Shown here: one piece after another, positions 16,989-26,200 of the stretch
How the letters are laid out: each line of letters starts with the position of its first letter
Numbering within the stretch: position 1 is the stretch's first letter
Source: Deltaproteobacteria bacterium
GTDB lineage: Bacteria > Desulfobacterota > Dissulfuribacteria > Dissulfuribacterales > QOAL01
Direction: 5' to 3'
Assembly: GCA_027028245.1 (NCBI GenBank)
Contig: JALVJO010000106.1
Span: forward strand, 1 to 34,114
DNA length: 34,114 nucleotides
Translations under genes and position numbers: made by a program
The notes under the pieces: generated by a model
Seen by the model: only the letters and a program-made list of their open reading frames with translations
Databases searched by the model: none
Told to the model about the DNA's origin: nothing

Positions 16989-19127
16989 ATGGCTGATTCC
17001 AATGGTCCTGAAAGAACTCGTCAGTGCCCTACCCTTTTGAACTGCATCGTACCCATTCACCTCAAGGGCCCTCTTACTTACAGATGGCCCTTTGATGTGC
17101 CTGTACCAAAAAGAGGAACAAGGCTTCTCCTGCCCCTTGGCCCAAGGCGCATAACAGGTATCATGTGGGGCCTTGAGAAGGAATTTCCTGATGAAAAAAG
17201 ACTGAAGGACGTCATTGAAGTCATGGACCAAAGGCCCCTCATCCCAGAGGGGCTTTTGGATTTTATTGGCTGGGCATCTTCCTACTACTATTATCCCCTG
17301 GGACCTGCCATTTCAGAGGCGCTTCCTGCAGGTTTTCTTTCTGCCACCGCCAGTGGCCTGGAACAGACCCTGGCCAAGGGAATAGGTCCGGGAAAATCCA
17401 GGATGAATATCCCAGACTGGGAGAGTCTGCATATCAAAAGCCTCAGTCCGGAACAGGAGGAGGCCCTTTGCCGAATTTCCACAGCCCTCAGTGCAGCCAC
17501 CTTCAGCCCGATACTCCTTTTCGGCATCACGGGAAGCGGCAAGACCGAGGTCTACCTCAGGGCAGTTCAAAGGTGCCTGGAAATGAACAAGAGCGCCCTT
17601 ATTCTCGTACCTGAAATATCCATGACAGGACAGATCGCAGGGTGGTTCAGGGCCAGATTCGGGGATGGCTTAAGTCTTCTTCACAGCGGCCTTACCAGGC
17701 AACAGAAAAGGGACCAGTGGTGGAAGATAAGGACAGGGGAATCAAGGATAGTGGTGGGGGCACGCTCTGCCATCTTTGCCCCCCTGTCTGACATAGGGCT
17801 AATCATAGTGGATGAAGAACACGACAGTTCATACAAACAGGAAGAAAAGTTCAGATATAATGCCAGGGACCTTGCCCTGGTTCGCGGGAGAATGGAAGGA
17901 GCAACTGTCATCCTCGGCTCCGGCACCCCTTCGGTTGCCAGCTACCATAATGCCCTGATCGGTAAGTATCAGCTCATAGAGATGAAAAACCGGGTGGGTG
18001 AGGGCCGGCTGCCCCTTGTGGACATAGTGGACCGCCGAAAAGGAGCAGGAGGACAAAAAAGCAGGAAAAAGGCCCCCAGGGCACAGGAAGTGGAATGGCT
18101 GTCCGAGCCGCTTCGAAAGGCCATAAAGGATACCCTGGACAGGGGCCGTCAAGTGCTCCTTTTTCTGAATAGAAGGGGGTTTGCAACCTATGTGTTCTGT
18201 CCCGAGTGCGGACACGTCTTTAAATGCAGCTCTTGCGACGTAGTGCTTGCATGGCACAGGAAAAATAAGGCCCTCATCAGGAAAGAAGACCTGGAAAAGT
18301 TCAAGAGCCCCGGGCTGCTCTGCTGTCATTACTGCGGTCAGACCTACCCTGCCCTGCCTGCCTGTGAAAAGTGCGGCGGCCAGGCAGTAAAGGCCTCGGG
18401 TTTTGGAACGGAAAAGGTGGCCCAGGAATTCCTGGACTACTTCCCAGGCACAACCGTTGCCCGGATCGACAGGGATACGGTAAGCAAGAGAAAAAAACTG
18501 GAAGGGCTCCTCAAGGCCTTCAGGAAGGGAGAAATAGATTGTCTGGTTGGGACACAGATGATTACAAAGGGCCACGATTTTCCAAATCTTTCCCTTGTGG
18601 GAGTACTCTGGCCTGATCTTGCCCTGAACGTGCCGGAATACTTTTCGGCTGAACGGACATTTCAGCTTGTATCACAGGTGGCAGGCCGGGCTGGAAGAAG
18701 CTCCGTACCGGGCAGGGTGGTAATACAGACATTCATGCCTGATCACTACAGCATGCTGTTTGCAACAAGGCACGATTTTCCTGGATTTTTCAAGACAGAA
18801 ACCCTGCTGAGAAAAAGACTGGGCTATCCCCCCTTCGGCAGGATCATCAACATCAGGTTTTCCGGGACGAAAAAGGCAGCTGTTGAACAGGCCAGCCGGC
18901 AAGTCTACTCCTTTGCAGCAAAAAGGAAAGACAGGGAAACAGAAATCCTCGGGCCTGTACAGAGCCCCAAGGCCCGCATCAAGTCCAGATACAGGTACCA
19001 GCTCCTGCTGAAGGGCAGCATGAACGCTGTCAGGAGGCTTTGTTCCGAGATTGACAGGACATTGGAAACTCTGGTACCCAGTAACGTCAGGGTGGAGATG
19101 GACGTGGACCCGTTAAATTTCATGTAG
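16989..19127 (+). CDS. priA: PriA, primosomal replication-restart helicase
   Basis: Recognises stalled forks and reloads the replisome; a superfamily-2 3'-5' DNA helicase. Its 712 residues comprise an N-terminal 3'-BD DNA-binding domain (about 18-110), a helicase core with Walker A GITGSGKTEVY (179-189), DEEH box (275-278) and GSGTPSVAS (motif III), and a zinc-binding insertion with cysteines at 404, 407, 413, 416, 446, 449, 459 and 462. A linker of about 30 residues separates the two groups of cysteines. Motifs V and VI (GTQMITKGHDFPN; QVAGRAGR) are intact. The ATG lies six bases after galU. Confidence 0.97.
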   Translation: MADSNGPERTRQCPTLLNCIVPIHLKGPLTYRWPFDVPVPKRGTRLLLPLGPRRITGIMWGLEKEFPDEKRLKDVIEVMDQRPLIPEGLLDFIGWASSYYYYPLGPAISEALPAGFLSATASGLEQTLAKGIGPGKSRMNIPDWESLHIKSLSPEQEEALCRISTALSAATFSPILLFGITGSGKTEVYLRAVQRCLEMNKSALILVPEISMTGQIAGWFRARFGDGLSLLHSGLTRQQKRDQWWKIRTGESRIVVGARSAIFAPLSDIGLIIVDEEHDSSYKQEEKFRYNARDLALVRGRMEGATVILGSGTPSVASYHNALIGKYQLIEMKNRVGEGRLPLVDIVDRRKGAGGQKSRKKAPRAQEVEWLSEPLRKAIKDTLDRGRQVLLFLNRRGFATYVFCPECGHVFKCSSCDVVLAWHRKNKALIRKEDLEKFKSPGLLCCHYCGQTYPALPACEKCGGQAVKASGFGTEKVAQEFLDYFPGTTVARIDRDTVSKRKKLEGLLKAFRKGEIDCLVGTQMITKGHDFPNLSLVGVLWPDLALNVPEYFSAERTFQLVSQVAGRAGRSSVPGRVVIQTFMPDHYSMLFATRHDFPGFFKTETLLRKRLGYPPFGRIINIRFSGTKKAAVEQASRQVYSFAAKRKDRETEILGPVQSPKARIKSRYRYQLLLKGSMNAVRRLCSEIDRTLETLVPSNVRVEMDVDPLNFM

Positions 19128-19146
19128 AAAGAACCGGTGAACCGAC

Positions 19147-19518
19147 GTGGAAAAAGATAAGAAAAGACAGCAGCCAGAAGAAATAACAGGCAAGGAAGAC
19201 GAGAAAAGGGCCGGGTTTACCTGGGAAGACAAGAAGTTTGTTGCAGCCATGACGGTTGCAGCCATTGGTTTCAGCCTTCGGGGCGGGGATTTTCCTGGAT
19301 GCATACTGGCTTCCCTCAGGCAGATACTTTCTTCCTTTGTATACGGTTTCGGCATAGTATTCCTGTTTATAGGCATGACCAAAAAGACCTTCAAGTACAA
19401 CCCAACAAAGGTGCAGATTGTCAGGTGGGCAGTGGCACTGGCTGCAATCTTTGCCTTCAGCGAAATACTCCACGAAGCTTTCCTGGTGTTTACAGGCCAA
19501 ATGCCCCCTCCTAAATAA
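19147..19518 (+). CDS. Small membrane protein of unknown function
   Basis: A 123-residue protein that I do not recognise. A charged N-terminus (about 1-28) is followed by hydrophobic segments at about 31-44 (weak), 60-77 and 92-114, consistent with two or three membrane spans, and a short positive linker KKTFKYNPTKVQ between the last two. It starts with GTG and lies 19 bp after priA, so it is probably the last gene of the acs-galU-priA transcript. The coding call rests on position, operon fit and the membrane pattern. Confidence 0.65.
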   Translation: MEKDKKRQQPEEITGKEDEKRAGFTWEDKKFVAAMTVAAIGFSLRGGDFPGCILASLRQILSSFVYGFGIVFLFIGMTKKTFKYNPTKVQIVRWAVALAAIFAFSEILHEAFLVFTGQMPPPK

Positions 19519-19550
19519 AAAAGGCAGGGTTGAACCCCGCCCTTTCGGCA
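19519..19550 (-). terminator. Intrinsic terminator of the small exported-protein gene
   Basis: On the minus strand AAAGGGCGGGG pairs, with one mismatch and one bulge, with CCCTGCCTTT around a TTCA-centred loop, followed by six T. It lies about 20 bp after the gene ending at 19571. From the plus side it also lies directly after the membrane-protein gene and may work in both directions, though no T run follows there. Confidence 0.65.
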
Positions 19551-19570
19551 ATCCGTATTGGATACTTTTC

Positions 19571-19936
19571 TTATTTGCCTGCAGCCTCGTGGGCAGCACT
19601 CTCACCGGCTTCCTTAACTGATTCTGCAGCCTTTTTGTGCTTTTCAATATCGCCCTTTAATTCTTCCACTTCGTGTGTTGCCTTTTCCTTTGTTTCCACG
19701 GCCTTGTCAACTGCCTTGGTGTCAGGCGCCGTGGTGTTGCCGGCAAGCTCATCGATCTTCTTGTTGGCTGTATCTCCTGCCTTCTGAACCCCTTGGTTGA
19801 CCATGCCCTTCGCATGCTCCTTTGCAATGGATTTCATGCCTGACATCATGTCGATATCCGTTGCAAAAACAGGCGAGGAAAGAGCAAATCCCATGGCCAA
19901 AAATGCTGAAACTACGATTAATGCAATCTTTTTCAT
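19571..19936 (-). CDS. Small exported helical protein, unknown function
   Basis: A 121-residue protein with a clear signal peptide (MKKIALIVVSAFLAMGFA, cleavage after about PVFA) and a mature part of about 95 residues rich in Ala, Lys, Glu and lacking Cys and aromatics. The mature chain is built of amphipathic or coiled-coil helical stretches (KSIAKEHAKGMV, KAVDKAVETKEKATHEVEEL, KHKKAAESVKEAGESAA), like LEA-type or periplasmic apolipoprotein-like proteins. AAGGAG six bases before the ATG at 19936 decides the start. It is a monocistronic gene with its own strong promoter and terminator, suggesting an abundant periplasmic product. I do not recognise a named family. Confidence 0.82.
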   Translation of the reverse strand: MKKIALIVVSAFLAMGFALSSPVFATDIDMMSGMKSIAKEHAKGMVNQGVQKAGDTANKKIDELAGNTTAPDTKAVDKAVETKEKATHEVEELKGDIEKHKKAAESVKEAGESAAHEAAGK

Positions 19937-19971
19937 CTTCTTCTCCTTTTCCATAAAATCAAAGTGGATAA

Positions 19972-20000
19972 AATATATATGAATAATTAAATCTGGTCAA
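19972..20000 (-). promoter_or_regulatory. Promoter of the small exported-protein gene
   Basis: On the minus strand TTGACC (19995-20000) and TATATT (19972-19977) are exactly 17 bases apart, each matching five of six consensus positions, in a very AT-rich stretch. Transcription would start near 19965. Confidence 0.6.
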
Positions 20001-20040
20001 TTAAATATTCTTTCACAATCCCTTTCTGCTCAGGCGGCCT

Positions 20041-20730
20041 TCAACCCCCATGATTTTCTGCAATAGGCACCAGTTCCTTGATGGTTTCAACCACCTGATC
20101 AGGATCGTCCAGCACGTGAAAAAGCTCCAGGTCTTCGGCAGAGATCATGCCATTTGGAAGAACACTTTCCTCCAGCCATTTTATGAAATTTTTCCAGTAA
20201 TGACTTCCCACCAGGATTACCGGGAAGGGCTTGATCTTTTTGGTCTGAATGAGAGTGATTGCCTCGGAAAACTCGTCCAATGTTCCATACCCCCCTGGCA
20301 GACATACGAAGGCAACCGCGTATTTGACAAGCATTACCTTTCTTACAAAGAAGTACCTGAAATCGAGGCTTATGTTTGCATAGGGGTTTGGATGCTGTTC
20401 ATGCGGGAGTTTTATGTTTAGACCTGCGGAAATGGCCCCCTGTTCCCATGCGCCCTTGTTTGCCGCCTCCATGACACCGGGCCCGCCTCCGGTAATAATG
20501 GAATAACCCTCCCTGGCAAGCCTGGATGCTATGGTCTCAGCCAGCTGATAGTACGTGTCGTCGGGCTTCACCCTTGCCGAGCCGAATACGGCAATACCGG
20601 GAAATGTCTTTGCCATTTCCTCGAAACCGTCCACGAATTCTGCCAGTATCCTGAAGAGCCTCCAGCTCTCCTGAACATTAAGCTGGTCGACGACAAATCG
20701 GCCCTCCAGCTCCCCGTTTTTGTTTATCAT
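20041..20730 (-). CDS. LOG-family protein (TIGR00730 type)
   Basis: A Rossmann-like protein of the 'lysine decarboxylase-like' LOG family, whose characterised members cleave ribose 5-phosphate from nucleoside monophosphates, releasing the base. It has GGGPGVMEAANKGA (about 80-93) and the diagnostic PGGYGTLDEFSEAITLIQT (about 145-163), with the catalytic Arg/Glu pair expected in these two motifs. At 229 residues it is of the longer subgroup with an extra N-terminal helix. GGAGG lies five bases before the ATG, which overlaps the recO stop (ATGA). Older 'lysine decarboxylase' labels are misleading. Confidence 0.9.
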   Translation of the reverse strand: MINKNGELEGRFVVDQLNVQESWRLFRILAEFVDGFEEMAKTFPGIAVFGSARVKPDDTYYQLAETIASRLAREGYSIITGGGPGVMEAANKGAWEQGAISAGLNIKLPHEQHPNPYANISLDFRYFFVRKVMLVKYAVAFVCLPGGYGTLDEFSEAITLIQTKKIKPFPVILVGSHYWKNFIKWLEESVLPNGMISAEDLELFHVLDDPDQVVETIKELVPIAENHGG

Positions 20731-21500
20731 TTATACCTCCCTATGTACATATTATGTGGTATAAGCCTATAAGAAGCAGGCTGCCTCTGCAGATGGCGGC
20801 AATGAAGCAGCTTCATGTATTCCCATGCCTCTGTCACCTGATCGGGCCTGGGTTTGAGTAGCTGGACCCGGTCCAGGCTGCTGTTTACCATGAATTCAAT
20901 GCATCTGGCAGTTCCAAGGCTTATTTCAGCGACAGAAGCTGCATTTTTCCCGCAACTGCTGCAGAATATCTCGCCTGTTCGCCGGTCAAAGGATACCGGT
21001 CCCCTGTCAGGGATGCACCCGCAGACCCGGCATTCCTTAATGCCGGGCATGAGTCCTGCACTCTTCAGCAGCCTTGCCTTAAAAACAAGGCTGACCTGTA
21101 TGGGGAGACTGTCCCCTGAAAGCCTGGACAGATACCACTTCAAGAGAGTGAAAACTTCGGGTTCCTCCGCCCCTTCCTTCTGCCAAAGCTCCAGAAGTTC
21201 AAGACAGAGGCAGCCGTAAAGAAAACGGCTGTAGTCCTGCCTGATGGATACATGGCTCCTTTTTATGACCACAGAATCCAGGCGCCACAGGCCGGAGGAT
21301 CTGCTCCTTGCAAGGTTTGCATCAATCTCAGTAAAGGGTTCAAGGGCATTCATAAATCTTTTTTTGCTTTTCTTGGCACCCTTTGCCACAGCCTTGATCT
21401 TGCCTGATTCAAGAGTAAAGAGGCTGATCAAGAGATCGGATTCTCCAAGGGAGCGGGTGGAAATTACTACTGCAGGTGTGGAAAGAAGGACAGGGGCCAT
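20727..21500 (-). CDS. recO: RecO, recombination mediator
   Basis: Loads RecA on SSB-coated DNA with RecR in the RecFOR pathway. The 257-residue protein has an N-terminal OB fold (about 8-80, AVVISTRSLGESDLLISLFT) and a helical C-terminal domain with the zinc-binding cysteines CRVCGC and FCSSCG (about 160-195). AAAGGA precedes the ATG at 21500. It is followed by, and overlaps, the LOG gene. Gene order mfd-surA-rodZ-like-recO keeps DNA-repair genes together. Confidence 0.93.
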   Translation of the reverse strand: MAPVLLSTPAVVISTRSLGESDLLISLFTLESGKIKAVAKGAKKSKKRFMNALEPFTEIDANLARSRSSGLWRLDSVVIKRSHVSIRQDYSRFLYGCLCLELLELWQKEGAEEPEVFTLLKWYLSRLSGDSLPIQVSLVFKARLLKSAGLMPGIKECRVCGCIPDRGPVSFDRRTGEIFCSSCGKNAASVAEISLGTARCIEFMVNSSLDRVQLLKPRPDQVTEAWEYMKLLHCRHLQRQPASYRLIPHNMYIGRYK

Positions 21501-21561
21501 GAAAATCCTTTTTGTGCCCTGGATAAAGTTTCAGTGCCTGGCAAGCATAGCCAAATGAAGC

Positions 21562-22140
21562 TCAGGGATGTGATCTTACAGAGTCAGGTTCAAGGGCAGC
21601 CTTGCCGGCCTCAATGCCTTTGGATGTGGTATTTTCTGATTCCTGTTCAAGAAGTATCTGAGGCCCGGGCACTGCAGCTGATTCTCCGGCTGCTGAGGAA
21701 GAGTTCTGGCCTGATCCTGACTGCCAAGTCAACTCCGGAAGGCTTGGAATCTTAAATTCATGGCTTTGAAAAAAGAAGAACCATATCCCTGCGAGAATAA
21801 GGAGGGCTGCAGCAACAGCAGCTGCGAATAAGAGAGGGGGCCTGGATTTTTCTGTACTCCCGGGAGATAATACTCTGACGTTTTTTATTTCCAGCTCTTC
21901 CTGGGGCAGATTCTCCTCCAGACGGAGGATTGCATCTTCCGGATCAATGCCTATGTATTCTGCATAGGATCTTATAAAACCCCTGACAAAGACTTCTGCA
22001 GGCAGATCGTGAAACTGATCCGATTCAATGGATCTGAGTCGTCTTATGGAAATCTTGGTCCCCTCCGCCACCTCTCGAAGGGTGATCTGCCTCAGCTCCC
22101 TTTCCCTCTTAAGAAATTCACCTATGGATTCTTTTGTCAT
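21562..22140 (-). CDS. Short RodZ-like protein (helix-turn-helix plus one membrane segment)
   Basis: A 192-residue protein. The N-terminal Xre-type helix-turn-helix of the HTH_25/RodZ class spans about 1-75 (GEFLKRERELRQITLREVAEGTKIS, then LPAEVFVRGFIRSYAEYIGIDP). A membrane helix lies at about 103-122 (LLFAAAVAAALLILAGIW), and a low-complexity periplasmic tail of about 65 residues follows. RodZ links MreB to the membrane for rod shape. The usual C-terminal beta domain (DUF4115) is missing, so it is a shortened form; the stop is not associated with any obvious downstream remnant. It lies 61 bp before recO and 33 bp after the surA-like gene. Confidence 0.85.
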   Translation of the reverse strand: MTKESIGEFLKRERELRQITLREVAEGTKISIRRLRSIESDQFHDLPAEVFVRGFIRSYAEYIGIDPEDAILRLEENLPQEELEIKNVRVLSPGSTEKSRPPLLFAAAVAAALLILAGIWFFFFQSHEFKIPSLPELTWQSGSGQNSSSAAGESAAVPGPQILLEQESENTTSKGIEAGKAALEPDSVRSHP

Positions 22141-22173
22141 GTGATAGCCATCTTTTCAGTCCAAGAGCGGGTT

Positions 22174-23187
22174 CTACAACAGTATCCTTATGGCAGACTT
22201 TGATCTCAGCTCATTGAGCCAATCCTGAAATCGTTGGTTTATCTCCTGGTTATAAAGCTTGTGTCTGGTTTCTTCCATGAGGGCAGGATCTATATTCTCT
22301 TCCTTGGAACTTGAAATTCCCACGAGCTTTAGTATCTGAAAGCCCATTGGGGTTTCAATAACCCCGGAAAACGAGCCGGGCTTCAGGTCTTCAACGGCCT
22401 TCTTTATGGATGGTGACATTTCATCCAGGCTGAAAACACCAAGTCTGAGCTCAGAAGCAATGGGAACAGGGCTGGAATACCTTTTGGCAACCTCGGCGAA
22501 ATCTTCCCCATCTTCCAGTGCCTTAAGGGCCTCTTCTGCCTTTTGTTCCGCCGCAGCCTTTGCAGAAGGGGCATCGGATTCGGGTACAACACAGATGTGA
22601 TCCAGGATGTAATAGGGGCCGCCGTATTCAGAAGATGAATTTTCACCCCTTAGATACGCCCTAACCTGCTCGTCGGTTATAACTATCTTGGACTGCACCT
22701 GCGAATTTATAAGTCTGGCCCGTTCGATCTGGGTTGCCACCTGCTTCCGGTATTCTTCCATGCTGGTACCGTCCTGCTTGAGTTTTTCCTCAAGCTCCTG
22801 CACGGTAATCCCGTTATTCCTGCACACATTTTCAATGGCATGATCCACTTCCTGATCAGAAACCGAAATCCCCAACCTCTCTATTTCCTGTTCTACTAGA
22901 TAATCGTCTATCATCTGGGGCAGGATCTTGGAATAAATAGTCTGCTTGACCTGGGCCTTCTCTTCCGGACTCATGTCCTCGCTCAAATATTCCCTGAGAT
23001 AAGGCCTTGCCCTTTTCTCCAGCTGGGAAAGGGTTATCACATGGCTGTTTACAATGGCTACAATCCTGTCAACTATAACTGCCTGGGCAGCTCCTGCAGC
23101 CAGGAGACATAAAAAAACACCTGAAATACAGTAACTTATTCCCCTGAAAACTTGGCTTTTTACCGTTTTCTCTATGTATCTATTCAT
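22174..23187 (-). CDS. SurA-like periplasmic chaperone / peptidyl-prolyl isomerase
   Basis: A 337-residue exported protein with a signal peptide or anchor (about 17-36), a SurA-type N-terminal chaperone domain (AVIVDRIVAIVNSHVITLSQLEKR from about 36; helices to about 180) and one parvulin domain (about 195-285, including AEVAKRYSSP and LRLGVFSLDEMSPSI, ending GFQILKLVGI). E. coli SurA has two parvulin domains; a single one is common outside gammaproteobacteria. The expected role is folding of outer-membrane proteins. It starts 22 bp after mfd, with a rather distant AAAGGT. Confidence 0.9.
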   Translation of the reverse strand: MNRYIEKTVKSQVFRGISYCISGVFLCLLAAGAAQAVIVDRIVAIVNSHVITLSQLEKRARPYLREYLSEDMSPEEKAQVKQTIYSKILPQMIDDYLVEQEIERLGISVSDQEVDHAIENVCRNNGITVQELEEKLKQDGTSMEEYRKQVATQIERARLINSQVQSKIVITDEQVRAYLRGENSSSEYGGPYYILDHICVVPESDAPSAKAAAEQKAEEALKALEDGEDFAEVAKRYSSPVPIASELRLGVFSLDEMSPSIKKAVEDLKPGSFSGVIETPMGFQILKLVGISSSKEENIDPALMEETRHKLYNQEINQRFQDWLNELRSKSAIRILL

Positions 23188-23209
23188 TAGAATTTAATTT
23201 TTTTACCTT

Positions 23210-26200
23210 TTAATCTTTATTAAGTGTCAGAATATGGTGCAATGTTTTTAAGGTCATGTCGAGAATTCCCATGTGATCTTCCGGCCGGCCCTTCAGGGTT
23301 ACTGCCAGCCTTTCTCCACTGAGCATGGAAAAGCGGCGGTTGTTTTTTAATTCATTAAGCAAGGCGTCCGGATCGGAAGGCCCTGATGGACTGAAAGTCA
23401 ATATTAACATGGATTTGCCTGAAAAGGTACCATCCAGCCTGACACAGCCAAGCTTTCTGCAGATTTCCTTGATTCTCATTATCTTAAGGAGATTCAGCAC
23501 CTCCTCAGGCAGGGGACCAAAGCGATCCAGCATGTCCCCGGCATGAAATTCCTCGTCGGTTTCGTCTTCTATGGTACCAAGCCGCCTGTAAAGCTCCAGT
23601 CTTTCATGCACATCCGATACATAATCTTCCGGGATGAAGGCAGGAACCGGCAGGTTAATTTCGGGCTCTATGCGCTCTTTCGGGGAACTGCCGCGTATTT
23701 CGTCCACGGCCTCCTTGAGAAGATCAAGATACAAGTCATAGCCCACCTCTGCTATCTGTCCCGCCTGGGCTACGCCCAGGATATTTCCTGCACCGCGGAT
23801 CTTGAGATCATGCATAGCAAGACTCATTCCTGAACCAAGCCTGCTGGTTTCCATTATGGCCCTGAGGCGGGATGCTGCGTCCTTGGCCAGATAGTCCAGG
23901 CCTGGAACCAGGAGATATGCGTAGGCCTGCTGGCTGCTGCGGCCTATCCTGCCCCTGAGCTGATAGAGATCGGCAATTCCAAGTCGGTCTGCCCTGTTTA
24001 CAAGGAGAGTATTGGCCGAAGGTATGTCCAGGCCAGACTCGATTATTGTAGTACATACCAGACAGTTGATCTCACCCCTTACAAACCTGACCATAATATC
24101 TTCCAGCTCCGAAGCCGCCATCTGGCCGTGGGCAACATCTACTTTTGCCTCTGGAACAATCCTCTGAAGATGTTCTGCAACCCGCTGTATCCCCTTGACT
24201 CGGTTGTGCACGAAAAATACCTGTCCCATCCTGTCAATTTCCCTCTTGACGGCTTCCCTGACAACAGCATCGTCGTACTCTGCCAGAAAAGTCCGTACGG
24301 ACTGCCTGCCGGAAGGCGGTGTCTCCAGGGTTGAAAGATCCCTGATTCCCAGCAGGGAGAGCTGCAGGGTGCGGGGAATGGGAGTTGCGGTGAGAGTAAG
24401 ACAATTTACATTTCGTGAAAGAAGCTTGAGTCGTTCCTTGTGACGGACGCCGAACCTGTGTTCCTCGTCAATGATCACAAGGCCCAGGCGCTTGAATACA
24501 ATGTCTTTCTGAAGGATCCTGTGGGTGCCAATGAGGATATCCAGGGTGCCGGCCCTCAGAGCTTCCACTGCCTGCCTCTGTTCTTGCCTGGTCTTAAATC
24601 TGCTGATTGATTCGATAGTTACAGGAAATCTATTAAATCTTCGTTTAAAGGTTCTTTCGTGCTGTTCAGCAAGGAGGGTGGTGGGTACCAGGACTGCAAC
24701 CTGGTAACCGTCCTGCACTGTCCTAAAGGCAGCCCTCATGGCAACTTCTGTCTTTCCGAAACCCACGTCCCCGCAGAGGAGCCTGTCCATGGGATATTCT
24801 GCAGCAAGATCAGCCAGTATGTCACTTACGGCATCCAGCTGATCTCGTGTTTCCTGAAAGGGAAAGGCTGCCTCAAACTGCCTATACATCTCGTCCGGAG
24901 CAGAGAGGGATATGCCGCGGCGTACCTTTCGTGCAGCGTAAAGTTCAACAAGCTCATGGGCTATTTCCCTTATTGCCTTCTTGATCCTGCGCTTTCGGGA
25001 CGTCCAGGCACCTGTACCCAGTTTGTCGAGTTTCGGCTCCCGCCCCTCCACGCCCACATAACGCTGGAGAAGACCCAGGCGGTCTACCGGCAGGTAGAGC
25101 TTGTCTCCACCGCGGTACTCGAGGTTAATGAATTCCCCTGGTATACCGGTGGCTGTCATTGCAGAAAGGCCGAGATAGCGTCCGATCCCGTGGTCCCTGT
25201 GAACAACCAGATCTCCTTCCCTGATATCTGAAATGGATACCGGGGAGGCTTTTGTCTTCTTTTTTCCACGCCTTGCCGGCCTGAATGAGAACAGTTCGTG
25301 GTCGGGGACCAAAGCAAGGCCCTGGTCAGGCATCTCAAATCCCCCGGCGACAAAGCCGGCAACCAGATACACACCAGGGCTAAATCCCGCGTTGTCCATG
25401 ACTGCAATGAACCCCCTGCCGGGAAAGCTTTGATCCAGCCTGGTGCAGGGGATACCATAGTGCTCAAGGAGTCCGGTCATCCTTTTCATGCTGGATTCTG
25501 CCTGGCAGCATATCACCACTCTGGTTCCCTGTTCCTTCCAGCGGATGATCCTTTCGGCAAATGGCGAAAAGACTGCTGCGCCCTTTTTAAAAGAAAGGGC
25601 TCCCCGGGCCAGGGGGGCCTTTTTTATGCAGGCAATTTCTATTGCCGTATCCGGTACTGGCATAAGCCCCGGAGAGGACAAAGAATTCCTGCTCAGCAGG
25701 TTCCCGGGATTCAGGATAACTTTCTTTTTATTGGAAAGCCTGCTGGAGATTTCTTGAGCATTACTGTAATACTGGTGCAATTCTGCCGTGAGTCTGCCCT
25801 TTCCATGCTGGCTGCCATGGGATTCCGATACCCTCTTTAGAAAATCCTCCAGGTTTTTCTGGCACAGCAGGCCGTCTTCAATGATGACCAGGGCATCCTC
25901 TGGCGCATAGGAAAGGACATCATCCAAGGTGTCATATATAAAGGGCATTATGGATAGGCTGTTTTCCGTCTCCCTCTTCTGTTCCAGGTTCTGGATTATG
26001 GAATTCACCTCGGATGCGGAGATATCCAGGGCCCTGGCATGACCGATAACCCTTTCCACAGCGGAGGAGACATTTTCCTCTGAATGGACTATCTCCCTGG
26101 CGGGCAGCAGGATTACTTCGTCCAGAAAACCGGCGGTACGCTGGGTATCCGGATCAAAGGTCCTTATTTCCTCTACCAGATCGTCAAAAAAGACCAGGCG

